The notes below the pieces were generated by a model, which was not told the origin of the DNA, did not search any database, and worked only from the letters and a program-made list of their open reading frames with translations. A program made the position numbers and the translations under genes. DNA of 64,000 nt from Mycolicibacterium psychrotolerans (lineage in GTDB: Bacteria; Actinomycetota; Actinomycetes; Mycobacteriales; Mycobacteriaceae), in contig NZ_AP022574.1 of NCBI RefSeq assembly GCF_010729305.1, positions 5,270,001-5,334,000 of the forward strand. Reading direction: 5' to 3'. This document shows, piece by piece, positions 18,701 through 25,951 of the stretch (positions within the stretch are counted from its first letter, which is position 1; the number at the start of each line of letters is the position of its first letter).

Positions 18701-18911
18701 CACGCAGTCGCTCGGCGCCGACCGCCGCGGCGAGGTCCATCGAATGCACCACATCGGCGAAGAGCACCGTCACCTGCTTGTACTCCGCCGAGGCGGCGGA
18801 GTGTCGCAGTGGTGCGCCACACTCGCTGCAGAACTTCGCGGCCGGACCTGGCGGCGTGCCGCAGGCCGCGCACGAGTTCCCTGGCTTCGACTGGACTGAA
18901 CCCTCTGTCAT
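15726..18911 (-). CDS. Zinc-ribbon / class III cyclase / AAA ATPase / TPR signalling protein, paralogue 3
   Basis: 1061 aa. The ATG overlaps the TGA of paralogue 4 as ATGA, so translation is probably coupled. Zinc ribbon C14, C17, C28, C31; cyclase domain with metal aspartates D53 and D97, Lys93 (DKFTGDGIMAVFGAP) and Thr in GYTAIGEQV, the class IIIb-type pair. The transition-state Asn is still Gly (VGMAQRMES). Walker A GPPGIGKS, Walker B LYIIED, then a long helical region. Of the four, paralogues 3 and 4 have the most complete base-selecting residues. Function as a signal-responsive cyclase or regulatory ATPase is inferred; no DNA-binding LuxR helix-turn-helix is present at the C-terminus. 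Confidence 0.85.
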   Translation of the reverse strand: MTEGSVQSKPGNSCAACGTPPGPAAKFCSECGAPLRHSAASAEYKQVTVLFADVVHSMDLAAAVGAERLREILAELVGRAKAVVQRYGGRLDKFTGDGIMAVFGAPATLEDHASRACMAALEIQDAVQRLAVDIRARDGVDLRLRVGLNSGEVVVGEMISAAVGYTAIGEQVGMAQRMESVAPPDGVMLSASTARLVVGNANLAVPESVQIKGIDEPVPARRLIGMRQDRIVTLAVSDLVGRCRELRALEASLNGAIDGDGAVLGVVGPPGIGKSRLMHELSASALTRGLQVFTVFCESHTSQISFHVLTRLLRAATGVEGCEARTARALLRERFADADADDLLLLADLLGIADSDAAAPRIDPDARRRRLTALVRAALMAREAPALYIIEDVHWIDQVSESMLTEFLAVVAQTTSLVIVTYRPEYSGALLQGAEILALEPLSDAEAAVLVAQLLGPDPSVADVCRMILDKAAGIPFFAEEIVRDLAERGLLRGEVGAYRSSVSVGEVNVPPSLQAVIGARIDRLEPTAKRALAAAAVVGSRFSADLLARLGIQPEVDDLITAQFIDRVEVAGRPTYVFHHPLIRAVAYESQLRSDRAHMHRRVAAVLQQLEPHSADENAGLIAEHLEAAGDTRAAYDWHMRAASWARARDVTAARLSWERARTIADELPPDVVGRASLRVAPRTMLCATAYRVRAHDAGARFAELRQLCSAVGDKPSLAIAMAGLVMDHAYQGRIRHASRLASEAMNLIESLGDATLTVGLSFPAIYAKIEGGEYSDVLRWSQRMIDLADGDPFAGNFIFGSPLALAHASRAMARYCLGRRDWRSDLRRGVAMAHNADPLTYAAVVAWGYFPGIANGVLSADGRALREIEDALRIAERSGNDMALAFARLPLGIALVHRGTVAERDRGQVLLAEVRDAFSSQRHNLGDRPLVDVYLAREWARRGDGDEALVLMRAAVDLLAREGQLAAWGTPTTGVLVETLLGRAADGDLAEAEAATDRLAAAPADGELVLRDVWLLKLRMMLAQARGEQDRYCDCRDRYRARAAELDYDGHRTWAAAMP

Positions 18912-21900
18912 GACATGGCCTGCGCCATCGCGATATGCCCCTCGAAGCCCAGGGCCGACGCCATCGTGCGGTAACGGTCACGATGCTCGCGGTAGGCGGT
19001 GAGGTCGCCCTGAGCCTGGGCCAACAGTGCGCGCAGCCGCAGCACCGGCAGGTCGTGGAACACGAATCCCGAATCGGCCCTGCGAGCGGACAAACGGTCG
19101 ATGGCGGATTGCGCATCGTCGAGGTCCTGCCGGGATCCGCGCTGGAGCAGCGCGTGCACCAACACCATGGTCGCCGGACCGCTGCAGCTCATCTTTCCGC
19201 GATCGACCTGATGCTCGACCGCCGCCGCAGCGAGGTCGATGGCCCCGGCGGCATCTCCGGCGAGCGCCTTGCACTCCGCGATCTGGATGTCGGCGGTTGT
19301 CGCCACGAGCAGGTCACCGTGCTCGAACGCTTGCCGGCGGCCCTGGGTCAGCAGCTCTGTGCCGGGCACGTGATCCGGGCCGTGCATGCGAACGGACGCG
19401 ACTCCGTGGATCACGCGCGCCCACGCGAGCGAGACGTCGTTGCCGGATCGCTCAGCCGCCCGCAGAGCTTCGGCCGTGTGCTCCAGGACGACCGAATCAG
19501 CGACCAGAACGCCGTTCAACAGGGCCACGCCGTAGCCGTAGGTGGCTACGGCAGCCTGCGTCATACCACCGGCCCGGCGGGCCATCACGAGTGCGACGCG
19601 CAGGTCGTCGCGCCAGCCGCGTAGGCCGAGGCTGCACCGCGCCAGTCCCCGCAGCGCGATCGCCCACGCCAACGGCGATTCGAAGAAGAAGCTGCCCAAC
19701 ACCGCATCGCCGTCGGCCAGCTCGATCACCTGCTCGGCCAGTCGCAGCGTCTCGACCGACTCGCCCGCCTCGAATATCCCGTGGGTCACGGTGTTGAGCA
19801 GCCCGACGATCAGGGTGCGATCACCGATCGCCTCCAGTAGGGCGATGTACTCCCGTGCCATCGAGCGGAATTCGTTGAGCCGGTGGTTGAGTGTCATCGA
19901 GACGAGCACGCCGGACATACCCATCGCCAACGACACGGGATCCCCGGTTACGCCACAGAGCTCACGCAAATCGTCGAGCCCACTGTCGGCGACACCCGCC
20001 CCTTTGACGCACCAGACATAGGCACACAGGAACATGCGGGGGGTCACACCCATCGACGTGCGGTCAGGGTCATCGTCGGGCAGTCTGTCGGCCACATCTC
20101 GCGCCCGCGACCACATTCCGCGCGCCGCAGCGATGTCGCGGTTAGTCAGCCAGGCCGCCGCCCGCATGTACCAGTCATAGGCCTCCCGCAGGTCCCCCGC
20201 GCCCTCGAGGTGTGTGGCTATCAGTGCGGCATTCTCTTCCACCGTGGACGGATCCCGATGCTGTATCGCCGCCGCGACCCGTCGGTGCAGCAGAGAGCGA
20301 TCCGCTCTCAGCTGCGACTCGTAGGCCACCGCGCGAATCAACGGATGGCGAAACGCGTAGTGGAATGCTGCCACCGGCTCCAACAACTCGGCCTCGACGA
20401 GCGCCGCTACCGCCGTTGGCGCGGCGACACGGTCCAGCAGGTCGGCCTCGAATCTGGAACCGATGACCGCCGCCGCGTTCAGTGTTCGCTTCGCCGCCGT
20501 GTCGAGGCGATCGATACGTGCGGAGATGGTGGCCTGCACCGTGGCGGGCACGCTGACATCCCCGCACTCCACCCGGCATATGTACGTACCCCACGCGCCC
20601 TCGAGGATCTGGCGTTCCGCGAGGTCGCGGACCATTTCCTCAGCGAAGAACGGATTGCCTGCCGCCCTCTCTGCTATCTGCGCGCCCAGACGCGTCACCG
20701 AGGGGTCTGCGCCCAACATCTCCGTGGTGAGCACCGCGGTGTCCGACTCGTCCAGCGGTGCCAGAGCAAGCGTCACCGAGTCCGCGGTGTGCGCGAGCGC
20801 ACCCCGGTATTCCGGGCGATAGGTGAGCAGAACAACCGAGTTCGTCCGCGGGAGAACGGAGATCAGACACTCGAGCATCCACTCGCTCGCATCGTCGAGC
20901 CAGTGGGCATCCTCGATGACGTAGAGAGTCGGCGTGATGCGCATCAGCACCGCCGAGTCGACCAACCGGATGAGCCGCCGCCGGCGGGCATCCGGATCGA
21001 TGTCGACGGAAAGGGCGTCGACACCCGCGATGCCGAGCAGGTCGTCGAGAAGGATGAGGTCCTCACGGTCGGCAGACGGAAGCAGATCCCGTATCCGCTC
21101 TCGGGCAGCGGCGCCCTCGGCACCGGTGATGCCGAACAGTCCGCGCAGCAGACCAGCGGCGGGGTAGAACGCGAGGTCGCGGGCATGGGACTCGCAGAAC
21201 GTCGCTACCACCTCGAAGCTGCGGAGGCCGGCCATCGCGGCGGTTTCCCGCACGAGCCGCGTCTTGCCCACGCCGGCCATCCCCACGATCTGGACCACAC
21301 CGCCGATGCCGACGATCGCCCTGTCGAGAGCCGCAGACAGGGCAGCGACTTCTCGTTGACGCCCCACCAACGTCGTTTCCTGCCGCGGGAGCCGGCCGTG
21401 CGTCCCTCGGATCCCCCGCAGCCGGCACGCAGGGATCGGATCACGGAGTCCCTTGACGCGTACCAATTCCTCCTCGTCCAGGACGGCGGCATGCTCCACC
21501 AGCCGTGCGGTGGAATGGCTGAGCATCACCCCGCCCGGCGGAGCGATCGACTCCATCCGCTGAGCGATCCCCACCTGCTCGCCGATCGCCGTGTAACCCA
21601 AAGTGTGGGAGCCGATCTCACCGGCGATCACCTGACCGGAGTTGAGTCCGATCCGAAGTTCCAAATCGACGTCGTCGCGGTGCCGGACATCGACGGCGAG
21701 ACGCTTCACCGCATCCTGAATCTCGAGGGCAGCCAGGCAGGCGCGCACGGCGTGATCCTCCAGAGCCACCGGAGCGCCGAACAACGCCATCAGACCGTCG
21801 CCGGTGAACTTGTCGACGGTGCCGCCGTAGCGTTGGACCACCGCGCTCGCCGCGACGACCAATTCCGCCATGATGTCCCGGAGTCGCTCGGCGCCGACCG

Positions 21901-22099
21901 CCGCGGCGAGGTCCATCGAATGCACCACATCGGCGAAGAGCACCGTCACCTGCTTGTACTCCGCCGACGGGGTGCCGTGCGCGGCGGGTGCTCCGCACTC
22001 GCTGCAGAATTTTGCGGTCGCGCTCAACTGCGTGCCGCACGCCTCACAGGACGGCTTCAGCGCATGCACAGCGCTGTGGCCGCCCGCGTTTGCGTCCAC
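18908..22099 (-). CDS. Zinc-ribbon / class III cyclase / AAA ATPase / TPR signalling protein, paralogue 4
   Basis: 1063 aa, GTG start, no obvious ribosome-binding site. Zinc ribbon C18, C21, C32, C35; cyclase domain D57, K97, D101 (DKFTGDGLMALFGAP) with Thr in GYTAIGEQV and Gly in place of the catalytic Asn (VGIAQRMES); Walker A GMAGVGKT, Walker B LYVIED with AHWLD after it. The C-terminal helical half is the most diverged of the four. It begins 89 bp after the SecA stop and ends overlapping the start of paralogue 3, so it probably belongs to one transcript with secA upstream and the acyltransferase downstream. Confidence 0.85.
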   Translation of the reverse strand: MDANAGGHSAVHALKPSCEACGTQLSATAKFCSECGAPAAHGTPSAEYKQVTVLFADVVHSMDLAAAVGAERLRDIMAELVVAASAVVQRYGGTVDKFTGDGLMALFGAPVALEDHAVRACLAALEIQDAVKRLAVDVRHRDDVDLELRIGLNSGQVIAGEIGSHTLGYTAIGEQVGIAQRMESIAPPGGVMLSHSTARLVEHAAVLDEEELVRVKGLRDPIPACRLRGIRGTHGRLPRQETTLVGRQREVAALSAALDRAIVGIGGVVQIVGMAGVGKTRLVRETAAMAGLRSFEVVATFCESHARDLAFYPAAGLLRGLFGITGAEGAAARERIRDLLPSADREDLILLDDLLGIAGVDALSVDIDPDARRRRLIRLVDSAVLMRITPTLYVIEDAHWLDDASEWMLECLISVLPRTNSVVLLTYRPEYRGALAHTADSVTLALAPLDESDTAVLTTEMLGADPSVTRLGAQIAERAAGNPFFAEEMVRDLAERQILEGAWGTYICRVECGDVSVPATVQATISARIDRLDTAAKRTLNAAAVIGSRFEADLLDRVAAPTAVAALVEAELLEPVAAFHYAFRHPLIRAVAYESQLRADRSLLHRRVAAAIQHRDPSTVEENAALIATHLEGAGDLREAYDWYMRAAAWLTNRDIAAARGMWSRARDVADRLPDDDPDRTSMGVTPRMFLCAYVWCVKGAGVADSGLDDLRELCGVTGDPVSLAMGMSGVLVSMTLNHRLNEFRSMAREYIALLEAIGDRTLIVGLLNTVTHGIFEAGESVETLRLAEQVIELADGDAVLGSFFFESPLAWAIALRGLARCSLGLRGWRDDLRVALVMARRAGGMTQAAVATYGYGVALLNGVLVADSVVLEHTAEALRAAERSGNDVSLAWARVIHGVASVRMHGPDHVPGTELLTQGRRQAFEHGDLLVATTADIQIAECKALAGDAAGAIDLAAAAVEHQVDRGKMSCSGPATMVLVHALLQRGSRQDLDDAQSAIDRLSARRADSGFVFHDLPVLRLRALLAQAQGDLTAYREHRDRYRTMASALGFEGHIAMAQAMS

Positions 22100-22108
22100 G
22101 TCAGTAGC

Positions 22109-22135
22109 GTGACACCACCGGTGCGCCGTGTCAGC
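22109..22135 (-). promoter_or_regulatory. Start-proximal element with CACCGGTG palindrome
   Basis: 27-bp block 10 bases before the GTG of paralogue 4, matching 22 of 27 bases with the block before paralogue 1. Here it forms GACAC-N4-CACCGGTG-GTGTC, an outer GACAC/GTGTC inverted repeat around a perfect 8-bp palindrome, like an operator or an extra internal promoter within the operon. Confidence 0.4.
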
Positions 22136-22188
22136 CGTTTGGCCCCGTCTCCCGGCAGTGGCTCATCGTCGGCTGACGCGCGTCCGGC

Positions 22189-24690
22189 TCACTCGGCCCT
22201 TCCAGTGGCGATGGCGGTATGGAACAGCGACCGGATGCACTGCTCCTTCACCGCCTCGATCATGCGCACGAACATGTCGTACCCCTCGCTGTGGTACTCG
22301 ACCACAGGGTCGCGCTGCGCCATCGCCCGCAACCCGATCCCTTCCTTCAGGTAATCCATCTCGTAGAGGTGCTCGCGCCACTTCCCGTCGATGGCGTCGA
22401 GCAGGATGTCACGCTCCAGCCGCCGCATCGACCCCTCCCCCACCTGCTCCTCGATCTCGGCTTCGCGACGCTCCAGAGCCTGCTCGGCATCCCGAATCAC
22501 CTCCTCCAGCAGTTTCTTTCGGTTCGATCGACTACCGGCGGGCAGGGATTCACGGTCCAGAGTGACGGGGTACAGCGATCGCAGCGCCGTCCACAGGGCT
22601 TCGATGTTCCAGTCGACGGCGCGGCGCTCGGCAGTGGCCTCCGTGACGTACGCGGTGACGACCTCGAGCAACATGTCGTGGATCTGGCGGTGCAGATCCT
22701 CGCCGTCGAGGATGCGTGAGCGTGCCGCGTAGACGACCTTGCGCTGCTGATCCAGCACCTCGTCGTACCTCACCACGCTCTTTCGCGTCTCGAAGTTCTG
22801 CTGCTCGACCTGTGTTTGGGCGCTGACGATCGCCCGGGTGACCATGTTCGATTCGATCGGCTCGTCATCGCGCATCTTCAACCGTGACATCAGCTTCTCC
22901 AAGTTCACGGTGCTGAACCGGCGCATCAGCTCGTCACCGAGGGAGAGATAGAACCGCGTCTCGCCCGGGTCGCCCTGACGGCCCGACCGGCCGCGAAGCT
23001 GGTTGTCGATGCGACGCGACTCGTGACGTTCGGTGCCTACGACGTAGAGGCCGCCAAGAGTCGTGACTTCCTCTGCCTCCGAGGCCGATTGCGCCTTGAC
23101 TCTGGGCCGCTCCTCCTGCCAGGACGCCTCGTAGTCATCGGGCTTCTGCACCGGGTCGAGACCGCGTGCACGAAGCCGCTTATCGGTGAGGAAGTCGACG
23201 TTGCCGCCCAGCATGATGTCGGTGCCGCGACCTGCCATATCGGTGGCGACAGTCACCGCGCCCCGCCTGCCGCCCTCGGCGACGATGGCCGCCTCCTGCT
23301 CCAGGTGTTTGGCATTGAGCACCGTGTGCGGTATCCGTCGCTCCGTGAGGCGACGGGACAGGTACTCCGACTTGTCCACGCTCGTGGTGCCGATCAGCAC
23401 AGGTTGCCCTGCGGCGTGCCGTCCGACGACGTCCTCGACGACCGCATCGAACTTCGCCAGTTCGGACTTGTAGACCACGTCCGGCTTGTCGCGCCGCACG
23501 ATGGGTCTGTTCGGCGGGATGGTGATGACGCCCAGCCGGTAGATGCCGCGGAACTCCGACGCCTCGGTTTGCGCGGTGCCGGTCATGCCGGCGAGCTTGT
23601 GGTAGATCCGGAAATAGTTCTGCAGCGTGATCGTGGCCAGCGTCTGGTTCTCGGCCTTGATCTCCACACCCTCTTTCGCCTCGATCGCCTGATGCAGGCC
23701 TTCGTTGTAGCGCCGGCCGACCAGCACCCGGCCGGTGAACTCATCGACGATCAGCACCTCCCCTTCGGGGGTGACGATGTAGTCCTCATCGCAGTGGAAC
23801 AGTTCCTTGGCGCGCACCGCATTGTTGAGGTAGCCCACCAGCGACGCGTTGGCGACCTCGTACATGTTTCCGATGCCGAGTTGGTCCTCGACCAGCGCGA
23901 TCCCGGCCTCACGCACGCCGACGGTGCGTTTGCGGATATCCACCTCATAGTGAGTGTCCTTCGTCATCAGTGCGACCAGACGTGCGAATTCGGCGTACCA
24001 GTGCGAGGCGTCGTCGGCCGGGCCGGAGATGATCAGCGGGGTGCGTGCTTCGTCGATCAGGATCGAATCGACCTCGTCGACGATGGCGTAGCGGTGCCCC
24101 CTCTGCACGCGATCTTCTCTGCGATGCGCCATGTTGTCGCGCAGGTAGTCGAATCCGAATTCGTTGTTGGTGCCGTAAGTGATGTCGGCGGCGTAAGCGG
24201 CACGCCGCTCGTCAGGCTTCATGTCGGCCAGGATCACTCCGACCCTGAGCCCCAGGAAGCGGTGCACCCGCCCCATCTGTTCGGCGTCGCGCTTGGCGAG
24301 GTAATCGTTGACGGTGACGATGTGCACTCCGTCGCCGCCGATCGCGTTGAGGTAGGCGGGCATCACACATGCAAGCGTCTTCCCTTCACCGGTCATCATC
24401 TCGGCGATGTTGCCGAAATGCAGAGCGGCACCGCCCATGACCTGTACGTGGTAGGGGCGCAGGCCGAGTACTCGCCAGGCGGCCTCACGGGCCACCGCGA
24501 ATCCCTCTGGCATCACGGCGTCAAGGTCGGCCCCGTCGGCGGTGCGGCGCCTGAATTCGTCGTTCTTGGACCGCAATTCAGCGTCGGTCAGCTTCTCCAG
24601 GGCGCCGGACAGGGTGTCGACGTAGTCGGCAATCCCACTGAGCTGCCGGATAATACGGCCTTCTCCGAGGCGGAGGACATCAGCCAACAC
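22189..24690 (-). CDS. secA: Additional SecA-type preprotein translocase ATPase
   Basis: 833 aa, GTG start with GAGG 8-11 bases ahead. All SecA motor motifs are present: GEGKT Walker A at 101-105, DEVDSILIDEAR Walker B at 205 onward, the preprotein-binding region, AGRGTDIMLGGN, GRSGRQGDPGETRFYLSL, and the helical scaffold ending in the YHSEGYDMFVRMIEAVKEQ segment. The start VLADVLRLGEGRII resembles housekeeping mycobacterial SecA1. It is about 115 residues shorter than SecA1 because the C-terminal tail after the scaffold is missing, and it is not laid out like the shorter SecA2. It is probably a SecA1-derived extra copy, because its neighbours are not the secA1 context. It heads a likely operon with cyclases 4 and 3 and lies 1.3 kb from the divergent giant exported protein. 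Confidence 0.88.
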   Translation of the reverse strand: MLADVLRLGEGRIIRQLSGIADYVDTLSGALEKLTDAELRSKNDEFRRRTADGADLDAVMPEGFAVAREAAWRVLGLRPYHVQVMGGAALHFGNIAEMMTGEGKTLACVMPAYLNAIGGDGVHIVTVNDYLAKRDAEQMGRVHRFLGLRVGVILADMKPDERRAAYAADITYGTNNEFGFDYLRDNMAHRREDRVQRGHRYAIVDEVDSILIDEARTPLIISGPADDASHWYAEFARLVALMTKDTHYEVDIRKRTVGVREAGIALVEDQLGIGNMYEVANASLVGYLNNAVRAKELFHCDEDYIVTPEGEVLIVDEFTGRVLVGRRYNEGLHQAIEAKEGVEIKAENQTLATITLQNYFRIYHKLAGMTGTAQTEASEFRGIYRLGVITIPPNRPIVRRDKPDVVYKSELAKFDAVVEDVVGRHAAGQPVLIGTTSVDKSEYLSRRLTERRIPHTVLNAKHLEQEAAIVAEGGRRGAVTVATDMAGRGTDIMLGGNVDFLTDKRLRARGLDPVQKPDDYEASWQEERPRVKAQSASEAEEVTTLGGLYVVGTERHESRRIDNQLRGRSGRQGDPGETRFYLSLGDELMRRFSTVNLEKLMSRLKMRDDEPIESNMVTRAIVSAQTQVEQQNFETRKSVVRYDEVLDQQRKVVYAARSRILDGEDLHRQIHDMLLEVVTAYVTEATAERRAVDWNIEALWTALRSLYPVTLDRESLPAGSRSNRKKLLEEVIRDAEQALERREAEIEEQVGEGSMRRLERDILLDAIDGKWREHLYEMDYLKEGIGLRAMAQRDPVVEYHSEGYDMFVRMIEAVKEQCIRSLFHTAIATGRAE

Positions 24691-24699
24691 CTGAGGTGT
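24687..24699 (-). promoter_or_regulatory. Inverted repeat over the secA start codon
   Basis: ACACCT-G-AGGTGT straddles the secA GTG (24688-24690). The one-base centre is too small for an RNA loop, so if functional it would be a protein-binding site on DNA. It could be chance. Confidence 0.2.
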
Positions 24700-24890
24700 C
24701 CTCGAACCGGCCGGATTTTCGGCGCGCCAGCGACCGGTCGCCGTACCCGCCGTCGCTCCGCGTACTCACCACAACAGCGTGCCAGCGGTACGCGCACTTC
24801 TGAATGGCATTGAGGATTCGGCCCCGACTGACCAAAGGCACGGTCCGAAGGGACGTTGGCCCCTACTACCGTCCCGCGACTCGACGTTGA
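24700..24890. other. Intergenic region upstream of secA; nothing recognised
   Basis: The minus strand holds the presumed secA promoter region. No gene, repeat or strong promoter motif could be supported. Confidence 0.4.
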
Positions 24891-25254
24891 CTCAGCAAAT
24901 CGTGGACCGATTGCCGATCTCGACGAGGGGGTCGCGGAATACGACCCGAAGGCCGACGCGGCAGTCAGGCCCAACTAGTGGACCCGCCTGAATGCCCGAC
25001 GCGCCACCCACATGTACGGGTACAACGGCCTGGACCTCAATGCTCCCGACGCGGTCCACGTCGACCCGATCACCGAGGTCAGAGTGCTGTACTTCCGCTC
25101 CGATGTGCTGCCGATGCTCAAGTGGCTCGAACCGTGGGTCAGCGACGAGAAGATCGCGGAGTTGGACGCCAAGTACCGACCGCTGATCGAACAGGGCTAC
25201 AGCCGCCCAGATGGTATCTTCGGCGCGCAGTGGGAGACCGCTCAAGCCGGGTGA
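24891..25254 (+). pseudogene. C-terminal remnant of an unidentified exported/PE-PPE-like protein
   Basis: A continuous-looking protein segment (DLDEGVAEYDPKADAAVRPN, then WTRLNARRATHMYGYNGLDL and PDAVHVDPITEVRVLYF) is interrupted by a TAG at 24976-24978 in the same frame. The downstream part, open from ATG 25012 to 25254, reads like a natural C-terminus with acidic ELDAKYRPLIEQGYSRP. No ribosome-binding site precedes ATG 25012. Resemblance to the C-terminal region of mycobacterial PE-PPE-domain hydrolases is an impression only. Most likely a truncated gene. Confidence 0.4.
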
Positions 25255-25364
25255 GCCCGGCGCCGAGCAACGGGCCTGGAGCCCAAAGACTCTAGCCAGC
25301 AGCGCTCGACGAGCGGATTCTCAGGAGCAACCACCTGACCACTCGAAGAACGCGAGGACACGAC

Positions 25365-25550
25365 ATGGCTGACCGCAGAGAGTTGGCCGGCCTGGCCGAC
25401 CAGGCCGCGGCGGCACTCCTGAAGGCCGTCGTGAGCGCCGCTCCGAAGAGCCAGTCCACAGACGGCATCCTCCATCTCGCGCAGGCGTATGCGCTCGTGG
25501 TGTCGGCAGAAGCTGACAAGGCTCCGCAAGCTCCGATTTCGCCGGACTAG
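25365..25550 (+). CDS. Small conserved-looking hypothetical protein
   Basis: 61 aa from ATG 25365, preceded by GAGGA at about -10. An acidic/Ala-rich helical start (DRRELAGLADQAAAALLKAV) is followed by GILHLAQAYALVV, which could be one amphipathic helix; there is no signal peptide or transmembrane segment. A 17-codon frame at 42709-42762 begins with a very similar MGDRNELADL, hinting at a small dispersed family. Function unknown. It stands 401 bp upstream of the giant gene in the same direction. Confidence 0.5.
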   Translation: MADRRELAGLADQAAAALLKAVVSAAPKSQSTDGILHLAQAYALVVSAEADKAPQAPISPD

Positions 25551-25951
25551 ACGTCCCTGCGGCGCTCCGGTCCGCACGAATTGCGCCGGCGAGATTCCCC
25601 CTTGCGCCGGCAACCTCCGCGCATACGCGCGCGTCCTCCCGCGCCTCACTTCCGATTCCTATCCGCTCGCCGTCTGGCGAGCTCGTTAGCCACGTCGGCG
25701 CACACGACGCCGCGCCGATACCGGAAATCGCATCTATCCAGATAGCCACTTACGCAGTTTGATTCGGCCTAACTGCCTAGGGCGTCAATGCGTCCGCGCG
25801 AGAGGGCCGTCGGCTCTGGCAAACAAAGGACCTAGGACCCTACTACCCCGGGGGGCATCACCGTTGACTGCAAAGGGACGACACGCGTCGACGGCGAAAC
25901 TCGGTTCGTCGGGGGCGCGCGTCGGTTTGGCTGTGCACACGAGGAGTAGAC
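25551..25951 (+). other. 401-bp upstream region of the giant gene
   Basis: No coding frame is supported. It carries the candidate DosR-like boxes at 804-817 and 827-840 (25.8 kb) and a GAGGAG ribosome-binding site 6 bases before the giant gene start. The 25560-25700 stretch is otherwise featureless. Confidence 0.4.
25804..25840 (+). promoter_or_regulatory. Tandem DosR-like boxes before the giant gene (tentative)
   Basis: AGGACCTAGGACCC at 25827-25840 differs from GGGNCNNNNGNCCC at one base and has the A/T-flanked look of DosR sites. GGGCCGTCGGCTCT, 23 bp upstream, matches the left half well and the right half poorly. They end about 110 bp before the start codon. One-mismatch matches are expected by chance in this base composition, so the tandem spacing is the only real support. 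Confidence 0.25.

Noticed and set aside
22189..24690. Interpreting the SecA as the actinobacterial SecA2
   Set aside because: It keeps the full SecA1-like scaffold, and its N-terminus matches SecA1; mycobacterial SecA2 is shorter and built differently. It could still replace SecA2 functionally, but sequence does not say so.
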